Part shown: piece after piece, positions 7,620 to 13,041 of the stretch
Position numbering within the stretch: the stretch's first letter is position 1
Layout of the letters: each line of letters begins with the position of its first letter
From: Gammaproteobacteria bacterium CG22_combo_CG10-13_8_21_14_all_40_8
GTDB lineage: Bacteria > Pseudomonadota > Gammaproteobacteria > Enterobacterales > GCA-002770795
Length of the DNA: 13,041 nt
Direction of reading: 5' to 3'
Assembly (NCBI GenBank): GCA_002770795.1
Contig: PCTP01000130.1
Location: 419 to 13,459 of the forward strand
Position numbers and translations under genes: made by a program
The notes under the pieces: model-generated
What the model was told of the DNA's origin: nothing
What the model saw: the letters and a program-made list of their open reading frames with translations, nothing else
The model's database searches: none

Positions 7620-9542
7620 TTAACTAGATTTTCTAACTCTCAAATACCATTCACATAACAACCTGATTTGTCTTTCTGTATAGCCTTTCTCCACCATTCG
7701 TTGTACAAAACTTTCGTGCTTATCTTTTTCTTGTGCAGAAGATTTTGCACTGAAGGATATTACTGGCAACAAGTCTTCTGTATTGGAAAACATTTTCTTC
7801 TCAATAACGGTGCGAAGTTTTTGATAACTGGTCCACTTAGGTGTTTCTCCTCCGAGATTAGCGCGAGAACGTAAAACAAAATTAACCACTTCGTTTCTAA
7901 AATCCTTGGGGTTGCTTATTCCCGCTGGTTTTTCAATTTTCTCAAGTTCTTCGTTGAGAGAAGACCTATCGAAGCGTTCCCCAGTTTCTGGATCTCTAAA
8001 TTCTTGATCTTGAATCCAATAGTCTGCATAGGTCACGTAACGTTCAAAGATATTTTGTCCATATTCAGAATAGGATTCCAAATAAGCAGTTTGAATTTCT
8101 TTGCCGATAAACTCAATATAACGAGGAACAAGATAACCCTTGATATATTCAAGGTATTTATCGTGTATTTCAGCCGGAAATTGTTCTTGTTCTAATCTTT
8201 GTTCTAATACATAAAGTAGATGAACAGGGTTTGCTGCAATTTCTTGATTATCAAAATTAAAAACACTGGATAGCACTTTAAAGGCAAATCGAGTGGAAAG
8301 GCCTTTCATACCCTCATCCACGCCAGCATATTCTCTATATTCGAGATAACTTTTTGCTTTGGGATCAGTGTCCTTGAGATTTTCTCCGTCGTAAACTCGC
8401 ATTTTAGAATATATACTAGAGTTTTCAGGCGGAATCAATCGAGATAATACTGCAAATTGCGCCATCATATTGAGAGTGCCTGGGGCACAAGGGGCTAACT
8501 TTAAAGAGCTATCACTAATTAATTTGTCATAGATCTGTTTTTCTTCAGTAACTCGCAAACAATAGGGCACTTTGACAATATAGACTCGGTCTAAAAAGGC
8601 TTCGTTGTTACGATTATTTCTAAATGTTTGCCATTCTGATTCATTGGAGTGCGCTAATATGATGCCTTGAAAAGGCAGTGCGGAAAGACCTTCCGTTCCA
8701 TTGAAATTACCTTCTTGAGTAGCAGTTAAAAGTGGATGTAATACCTTGATGGGAGCTTTAAACATTTCCACAAATTCCATTAAGCCTTGGTTTGATCGAC
8801 ACAAGGCGCCTGAAAAACTATAGGCATCTGGATCATTCTGCGAGTATTCATCCAACTTACGGATATCCACTTTACCCACCAAACACGAAATATCTTGATT
8901 GTTTTCATCACCAGGTTCGGTTTTTGCGATAGCAATTTGATTTAGAATGGATGGGAATAACTTCACCACTTTAAACTTGGAAATATCACCACCAAACTCT
9001 TTAAGTCGTTTGGCTGCCCAAGGTGACATAATCGAATTAAGATAGCGAGTCGGGATGCCATATTCTTCTTTTAATATAGGGCCATCCTCATTCTTATCAA
9101 AAAGTCCTAAAGGGGATTCAAACACAGGAGAGCCTTTCAGCGCATAAATAGGGCAGGACTCCATAATCAATTTCAATCTCTCAGCTAAAGAAGACTTACC
9201 GCCGCCCACAGGTCCTAGCAGATATAAAATTTGTTTTCTCTCTTCTAGCCCTTGTGCAGCATGTTTAAAGTAAGAGACTACATTTTGAATGGCTTCTTCC
9301 ATACCAAAAAAATCATGGAAAGCTGGATATTGTTGAATGATTTTATTCGAAAAAATTCGACTGAGCCTGGGATCTTGTGAGGTGTCGATTTCTTTAGGCG
9401 TGCCAAAGGCTTGTAACATCCTTTCAGAGGCTGATGCATAGAAACTGGGGTCGTCTTTAGCCTTTTCCAGATATTCTTGCAGACTAAGCTCCTCTTCGAG
9501 AAGTTGATCGAATCTCTGTTGATACTGATTAAATATGCCCAT
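7620..9542 (-). CDS. yeaG: PrkA-type serine protein kinase YeaG (AAA+ domain)
   Basis: A 640-residue cytosolic protein matching E. coli YeaG (644) end to end. The N-terminal PrkA AAA+ domain carries Walker A GPVGGGKSS (110-118, Lys116); the blocks TEPGDENNQDISCLVGKVDI, RSNQGLMEFVEMFKAPIKV and ILAHSNESEW follow, the second resembling Walker B and the third a sensor region. The C-terminal PrkA domain includes SIYSKMRVYDGE, GLSTRFAFKVLS, EIQTAYLESYSEYGQNIFERYV and a conserved end LLCEWYLRVRKSS. In E. coli, YeaG has reported kinase activity and is needed during prolonged nitrogen starvation; its targets are poorly known. GAGGTG five bases before the ATG is an excellent ribosome site. It heads the yeaG-yeaH-ycgB operon, with a sigma-54-like element about 135 bases upstream. 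Confidence 0.97.
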   Translation of the reverse strand: MGIFNQYQQRFDQLLEEELSLQEYLEKAKDDPSFYASASERMLQAFGTPKEIDTSQDPRLSRIFSNKIIQQYPAFHDFFGMEEAIQNVVSYFKHAAQGLEERKQILYLLGPVGGGKSSLAERLKLIMESCPIYALKGSPVFESPLGLFDKNEDGPILKEEYGIPTRYLNSIMSPWAAKRLKEFGGDISKFKVVKLFPSILNQIAIAKTEPGDENNQDISCLVGKVDIRKLDEYSQNDPDAYSFSGALCRSNQGLMEFVEMFKAPIKVLHPLLTATQEGNFNGTEGLSALPFQGIILAHSNESEWQTFRNNRNNEAFLDRVYIVKVPYCLRVTEEKQIYDKLISDSSLKLAPCAPGTLNMMAQFAVLSRLIPPENSSIYSKMRVYDGENLKDTDPKAKSYLEYREYAGVDEGMKGLSTRFAFKVLSSVFNFDNQEIAANPVHLLYVLEQRLEQEQFPAEIHDKYLEYIKGYLVPRYIEFIGKEIQTAYLESYSEYGQNIFERYVTYADYWIQDQEFRDPETGERFDRSSLNEELEKIEKPAGISNPKDFRNEVVNFVLRSRANLGGETPKWTSYQKLRTVIEKKMFSNTEDLLPVISFSAKSSAQEKDKHESFVQRMVEKGYTERQIRLLCEWYLRVRKSS

Positions 9543-9676
9543 TTGATCACCTCATATAATTAAATCATTCAATGTGTCTAGCTTTAGAGATAGTTTCTTA
9601 TTAAAAGTTTTAAAAGTTTCAGATTATTTTTATCTATGGAGCTTTCCCTATTTAAAACAAGCCCTGATTAAAAAGT

Positions 9677-9693
9677 AAGCAAAATTTATTCCA
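9677..9693 (-). promoter_or_regulatory. Candidate sigma-54 (-24/-12) promoter of yeaG
   Basis: The minus strand reads TGGAATAAATTTTGCTT. The invariant GG (9692-9691) and GC (9680-9679) are separated by exactly ten bases, as sigma-54 promoters require, and TGG and TTGCT match the consensus TGGCACGnnnnTTGCT; the inner CAC is only partly kept. Transcription would start near 9667, giving a leader of about 125 bases. E. coli yeaGH is reported to respond to nitrogen starvation through NtrC and sigma-54, which makes the match more credible. I did not find a convincing upstream activator site. Confidence 0.6.
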
Positions 9694-9816
9694 TTACTCC
9701 AAAAAGTGCTTCTATAACTTTAAGTTTAGACGGGTTTCTATGAAATAGGACGTTTTTTTAGTTGATTTTGTAACAATTTTTTTTATTTTTGCTCAAAATT
9801 TCAGAGATTGCGCTCT

Positions 9817-9833
9817 AACTGGTCGGGGGACTT
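9817..9833 (+). promoter_or_regulatory. FadR-like operator half-site upstream of volA
   Basis: AACTGGTCGGGGGACTT matches the left half of the 17-base FadR consensus (A-A/G-CTGGTC-n-G) at all ten first positions, but the right half (ACnTGTT) is poorly kept. The window's own FadR has an essentially E. coli-like DNA-reading helix, so it should read similar operators. The site lies about 175 bases before the volA ATG. A half-match alone is weak evidence of binding. Confidence 0.35.
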
Positions 9834-10006
9834 GCCTTTGACCCTGATAAGCGAGTAGGATTAGGAACTATATAAAATATTTTCGACTATTATACTTGCC
9901 AAATTCGTAGTCTTGTCTATGGTATGTAGATGGAAGTCATTGCAGTTATAGCAAGAAAAGTAGAGTTAAATAACAATAAACCTCATATTTGAGTTGGGAG
10001 ATATGC

Positions 10007-12241
10007 ATGAAAAAGTTCATCGTAGGTTTATCCTTTATAGGATTTTTGGGCCTAACGGCTTGTGGGGGAGGGGGAAGTGATGTTCCTGATCCACAGATCC
10101 CCGATGGGACTGCGGGATCGGGTGGTGATGGAAGTGTCGCATTGACAGTTCCAGTTTATAGCCTAAGTACAGGACAAATTCCTTTACCGAATGATTTGCT
10201 TTTCAGTGGCACAACTGACTTGACTCTCAATATTCCTGTAGCCGATCCAACGGATTTAAGTGACCCAAAAGTAGCCCTGAGTGGTTTAGATGGGTGGTCA
10301 GCAATCGCGCCTTGGGCAATTAGTTTTGTGAATGATGGTGGAAGTGCAGATTTGAATCCATCCACCGTTGTTCCAGGCTCTACTATCCGAGTTTTTGAAA
10401 CCAATGTGCTGCGCCCGGATGTGGTACCCGGTGTACCAGCACCAACAGGTCCAGTGGTTGGTGTCCAAAGAGAACTAACGCCTGGTGTGGATTATGTAGC
10501 ACAAATGACAGCCTCTTTAACCGTCGGTGTGATTCCTTTAAAACCTTTAACGCCTCAAGCAACCTACATGGTGATTGTCACCAATGGTATTTTGGATACT
10601 AACGGAAATAAGTTAATACCTGATGGCCAATATGCCATTGCTAAAACCACGGCACCTTTGGTGGGAACTTCGGCTGCATTAGAGCCTGTTCGTCAATTGG
10701 TGAATGCTATGGAAAATACCGCCGTTGCTTTTGATAGCTCATTATCCAGAGAGGATATTGTTTTAGCCTATCAGTTCACGGTTCAATCTGTGAATAACGT
10801 GATGGATGCGGCAAAAGCTTTTTATATTGATTTTCCATTTTCTTTAGGGGCAAGAACCCCCTCAAGCTTTAGTAGCCTATTTACCACCACGGCTCCGTTC
10901 ACTTCCATTGGTGCAGCAAACCTTTATAAAGGCCAAGTGACGATCCCTTATTTTCTAACAGCTCCTTCGATAACGAACCCCATTGCGCCGATCGCTAATT
11001 TTTGGACTACAGCACAGTTGGTACCCACTCCAACAGGTGAAATGGTGCCCAATCCTGGTGGTGCATTTGGTCACTTAACCTATGCCAATAGGTTACCTCA
11101 AAAAACAGGGAATGAAACGATTCCACTCTTGGTTTCTATGCCTAGATCAGAATTAGGTTGTGCTAAACCAGCTACAGGCTATCCTGTCATGATCTTCCAA
11201 CACGGTATTACCTCTAACAGAACGGCCATGTTAGGTATCGCTGATACCATGGCTGCTCCACCTCTTTGTACTGCCGTTGTTTCAGGGGATATGCCATTAC
11301 ATGGTATTGATGCCAATAATGCAGTTCATTTGGGTCTAATGGCCGCTTCTGGTGGTCAAATTGGTTTATTTGAAGGTTATGATGGTTCAACCGTTCATGA
11401 AAGAACTTTCGGGGTAGATTTCTTAAATCAGGTTGGAGTTTTGGATGATAATGGTAATCCTGCTGTAACGGATGGTTTCCCTGATTCTTCTGGATCACTC
11501 TTTATTAATTTAAAAAACCTGCTTGTCAGTCGAGATAATACTCGTGAGGCGATTATTGATTTGCTTTCTATTGAAAAGGCTGTTCCTTATATGGATATTG
11601 ATGGTGATACGGTACCCGATTTCGATGTGAATCATGTGTCTTTCATGGGACATTCACTCGGTGGTATCGTGGGCTCAAGCTTTACCGCTTACTCCGATTT
11701 TGTCAAAACCTCTATTTTGGCAAATCCAGGTGGTGGTATTATCGGTTTACTTAATGCTTCTGAGGCATTTGGACCTGTTATTCGTGGTGGTTTGGCTTCT
11801 GTTGGCGTATTGCCAGGAACAACAGCCTTTAATGCCTTTATGTTTGCAGCACAAACAGCTGTAGATAGTGGTGATCCAGCCAATACGGCGGATAGAGCCT
11901 TGGCTAATGATGTCCCAACGCTTATCATACAAGTGTTGAATGATGGCGTAGTTCCAAATAACTCACCTTTAGCGCCTATCTCTGGCACTGAGCCTTTGGC
12001 TCGATTGTTGGAAACTGACCAGATCCTTGCTGAGCTGATGGGAGAAACTGTTTTTGGTAATCGATTATTTCTAAAACTCAATGCTGGATTACATTCCACC
12101 GTATTAACACCAGACGATCAACAGGGTAACCCTATTGGATTATTGAATGTGACGCAAGAAATGCAATTTGAGATCGCAACGTTCATTGGTTCTGGTGGTC
12201 AAGCTGTGCAAGTGGGTGATCCGACCTTACTTGATCAATAA
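10007..12241 (+). CDS. volA: VolA / Pla-1-cef family surface lipoprotein (lyso)phospholipase
   Basis: A 744-residue exported lipase-like protein. MKKFIVGLSFIGFLGLTAC is a lipoprotein signal with lipobox LTAC and lipidated Cys19; the following GGGGSD tether lacks an Asp at +2, so outer-membrane sorting is expected. The N-terminal part (about 50-270) fits the bacterial virulence-factor lipase N-terminal domain, with SLSTGQIPLPNDLLF and LNIPVADPTDLSDPKVAL. The alpha/beta-hydrolase part has a nucleophile elbow GHSLGG (Ser550), and the triad can be completed by Asp646 (NDGVVPN) and His696 (GLHSTV); the last two are inferred. In Vibrio cholerae VolA frees fatty acids from lysophosphatidylcholine at the cell surface and is coexpressed with fadL; no fadL is visible here. 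The frame opens earlier at a TTG (9989), but GGGAG six bases before the ATG at 10007 decides the start. True substrate could be another phospholipid or ester. Confidence 0.88.
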   Translation: MKKFIVGLSFIGFLGLTACGGGGSDVPDPQIPDGTAGSGGDGSVALTVPVYSLSTGQIPLPNDLLFSGTTDLTLNIPVADPTDLSDPKVALSGLDGWSAIAPWAISFVNDGGSADLNPSTVVPGSTIRVFETNVLRPDVVPGVPAPTGPVVGVQRELTPGVDYVAQMTASLTVGVIPLKPLTPQATYMVIVTNGILDTNGNKLIPDGQYAIAKTTAPLVGTSAALEPVRQLVNAMENTAVAFDSSLSREDIVLAYQFTVQSVNNVMDAAKAFYIDFPFSLGARTPSSFSSLFTTTAPFTSIGAANLYKGQVTIPYFLTAPSITNPIAPIANFWTTAQLVPTPTGEMVPNPGGAFGHLTYANRLPQKTGNETIPLLVSMPRSELGCAKPATGYPVMIFQHGITSNRTAMLGIADTMAAPPLCTAVVSGDMPLHGIDANNAVHLGLMAASGGQIGLFEGYDGSTVHERTFGVDFLNQVGVLDDNGNPAVTDGFPDSSGSLFINLKNLLVSRDNTREAIIDLLSIEKAVPYMDIDGDTVPDFDVNHVSFMGHSLGGIVGSSFTAYSDFVKTSILANPGGGIIGLLNASEAFGPVIRGGLASVGVLPGTTAFNAFMFAAQTAVDSGDPANTADRALANDVPTLIIQVLNDGVVPNNSPLAPISGTEPLARLLETDQILAELMGETVFGNRLFLKLNAGLHSTVLTPDDQQGNPIGLLNVTQEMQFEIATFIGSGGQAVQVGDPTLLDQ

Positions 12242-12296
12242 TCAGTGTTTTTGTCTAAGATGACTTGACCCGTCGTTAAAGACCCGTTCTAATAAG

Positions 12297-12327
12297 GCCC
12301 CTGCTAGTAACAGGGGCTTTTTTTTTT
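12297..12327 (+). terminator. Intrinsic terminator after volA
   Basis: GCCCCTG (12297-12303) pairs perfectly with CAGGGGC (12311-12317) around a seven-base loop and is followed by ten T residues (12318-12327). It lies 55 bases after the volA stop, so volA is probably a single-gene transcript and sohB needs its own promoter. Confidence 0.93.
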
Positions 12328-12354
12328 GCCACAAGCTGATTAAGGCTTTATATT
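12326..12354 (+). promoter_or_regulatory. Candidate sigma-70 promoter of sohB
   Basis: TTGCCA (12326-12331) and TATATT (12349-12354) each match five of six consensus bases with the ideal 17-base spacing. Transcription would start near 12361, only 43 bases before the sohB start. The -35 overlaps the last T residues of the volA terminator, so the two elements are packed back to back. Confidence 0.6.
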
Positions 12355-12366
12355 TGACCTATTTAT

Positions 12367-12390
12367 TTCACAAATTGAGTTATTTGTGAA
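12367..12390 (+). repeat. 9-bp inverted repeat in the sohB leader
   Basis: TTCACAAAT (12367-12375) and ATTTGTGAA (12382-12390) are perfect reverse complements with a six-base loop. The repeat begins a few bases after the predicted transcription start and ends two bases before the GGAG ribosome site (12393-12396). It could be an operator for a dimeric repressor or an RNA hairpin next to the ribosome site. Confidence 0.55.
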
Positions 12391-12403
12391 TTGGAGACCC
12401 ATT

Positions 12404-13041
12404 TTGGAACATTTGATTGAACTGGCATTATTTTTAGCGAAAGCTGTGATTATTGTCACTGCATTGATCTTTATGATAGGGAGTATCCTTTCTGCTGCAC
12501 ACCGACAAAAGCCTTCTGATGAAGGGATGATTGTCGTCCGTGATATCAGCTCAAAATTTAAAGACTTGCACGATGATATGTTGCTTGAGATCATGAATGA
12601 AAAAGATTACAAGGCTCATCAGAAAGAGCTTAAGAAAAAGGACAAAGAAAAACAAAAAGAGAAGAAAAAGAACGATAAAGCGCTTAAAAAAGCTAAAAAA
12701 CAAGCATCAAAAAATCAAGATACAACCCTCATGGAATCTAAAAATGAAATTAAAAATAATGAATCCACAACCAAAGAAACTACAGATACTGAGGTAGTTG
12801 ATACAGAAAATAGAGCATCTAGCGATGACACAATTGCTCTTGAACCCAAAGGTCGTATTTTCGTGCTAGATTTTGATGGAGGCGAAGATGCTCATGAAGT
12901 GGATTGCTTAAGGGAAGAAGTAAGCGCCATTTTAACCATAGCAACACCAGAAGATGAAGTACTACTCAGATTAGAAAGTCCAGGTGGTGTGGTGCATGGT
13001 TATGGTCATGCTGCTAGCCAGCTACAACGAATTAAAGACAA
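12404..13041 (+). CDS. sohB: Inner-membrane peptidase SohB (S49 family), N-terminal part
   Basis: The first 212 codons of a gene that runs off the window. SohB is a signal-peptide-peptidase-like serine protease of the S49 family. One membrane anchor spans about residues 5-30 (ELALFLAKAVIIVTALIFM). Blocks VVRDISSKFKDL, FVLDFDGGEDAHEVDCLREEVSAIL and LLRLESPGGVVHGYGHAASQLQRIKD align with E. coli SohB. The catalytic Ser and Lys lie beyond the window. Between anchor and protease domain (about 68-148) is a Lys/Glu then Asn/Thr/Ser-rich low-complexity linker, about 50 residues longer than in E. coli. No ATG fits: TTG at 12404 has GGAG seven bases upstream and gives MEHLIELALFLAK, matching the family start, so TTG initiation is likely. 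It may be lowly expressed. Confidence 0.92.
   Translation, partial: MEHLIELALFLAKAVIIVTALIFMIGSILSAAHRQKPSDEGMIVVRDISSKFKDLHDDMLLEIMNEKDYKAHQKELKKKDKEKQKEKKKNDKALKKAKKQASKNQDTTLMESKNEIKNNESTTKETTDTEVVDTENRASSDDTIALEPKGRIFVLDFDGGEDAHEVDCLREEVSAILTIATPEDEVLLRLESPGGVVHGYGHAASQLQRIKD

Larger units (their letters stand above)
9543..10006. other. AT-rich divergent intergenic region between yeaG and volA
   Basis: This 464-base gap has no convincing gene. On the yeaG side it holds that gene's ribosome site (9551-9546 on the minus strand), a tandem 9-base repeat TTAAAAGTT (9601-9609 and 9610-9618) and the sigma-54-like element at 9677-9693. In the middle is a T-rich tract (about 9751-9790) with no hairpin, so it is probably not a terminator. 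On the volA side are the FadR-like half-site at 9817-9833, weak -10-like sequences (TATACT 9891-9896; TTGCCA 9896-9901 with TATGGT 9918-9923) and the volA ribosome site GGGAG (9996-10000). I found no clear sigma-70 promoter for volA. Confidence 0.6.

Noticed and set aside
9700..9714. GCAC-N5-GG sequence on the minus strand as an NtrC site for yeaG
   Set aside because: Only one half resembles the consensus and it would nearly touch the -24 element, where activator sites are not expected.
9751..9790. T-rich tract as a terminator in the yeaG-volA gap
   Set aside because: There is no hairpin before it, and both flanking genes run away from it, so no transcript should need to end there.
9838..9876. 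TTGACC (9838-9843) with TATAAA (9871-9876) as a volA promoter
   Set aside because: The 27-base spacing is far too long for a sigma-70 promoter.
9989..10006. An upstream TTG start for the lipase gene
   Set aside because: It would put six extra residues before a perfect lipoprotein signal and would include the GGGAG ribosome site within the coding sequence.
11689..12099. A 136-codon minus-strand frame inside the lipase gene
   Set aside because: It is antisense to the alpha/beta-hydrolase core, whose Ser, Asp and His motifs are clearly in the plus-strand frame.
12597..12797. A 66-codon plus-strand frame encoding a very Lys/Arg-rich peptide
   Set aside because: It lies in another frame inside sohB, and its composition is the expected by-product of the A-rich linker codons.

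Overview
The window is ordinary chromosomal DNA of a gammaproteobacterium of moderate-to-low G+C (about 40% by eye). Nearly every gene can be matched by recalled protein sequence to an Escherichia coli or Vibrio counterpart: GloB, YafS, RNase HI, DnaQ, NhaB, FadR, YcgB, YeaH, YeaG, VolA and SohB. Gene order also fits this class: gloB-yafS-rnhA-dnaQ, and nhaB<>fadR><ycgB, both recall E. coli. The same-strand rnhA-dnaQ arrangement resembles Pseudomonas rather than E. coli. I cannot name the genus. I see no IS element, phage gene, CRISPR array, tRNA or rRNA.

Layout. (1) 1-2133: the 5' end of gloB (minus) diverges from a tight three-gene run, a YafS-like methyltransferase, rnhA and dnaQ, whose ends overlap by 11 and 4 bases. 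The run closes on a strong bidirectional terminator. (2) 2142-4645: the Na+/H+ antiporter gene nhaB (minus) diverges from fadR (plus) across 176 bases. That gap holds candidate promoters and a perfect 9-base inverted repeat that flanks the nhaB promoter and overlaps the best fadR -35. (3) 4730-9542: the minus-strand operon yeaG-yeaH-ycgB, encoding a PrkA-type AAA+/kinase, a DUF444 protein with a von Willebrand-like MIDAS site, and a SpoVR-family protein. A good sigma-54-like -24/-12 element lies upstream of yeaG, and a perfect 12-base-pair hairpin sits between yeaG and yeaH. (4) 9543-10006: a 464-base AT-rich gap between the divergent yeaG and volA, containing the sigma-54-like site and a FadR-like half-site. 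(5) 10007-12241: a VolA / Pla-1-type surface lipoprotein lipase with its own terminator. (6) 12326-13041: a good promoter, a hairpin leader and the first 212 codons of sohB, which carries an expanded Lys-rich linker.

How the parts may work together. The YeaG-YeaH-YcgB set is a widely conserved but poorly understood starvation and stress module. Here all three genes form one operon beside fadR-nhaB, whereas E. coli keeps yeaGH apart from ycgB. FadR controls fatty-acid degradation and synthesis, and VolA releases fatty acids from lysophospholipids, so a FadR-like half-site upstream of volA suggests, but does not prove, a local regulatory link. There is no clearly new gene system in the window. 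The most interesting signals are regulatory: the sigma-54-like site, the FadR-like half-site and the paired inverted repeats.
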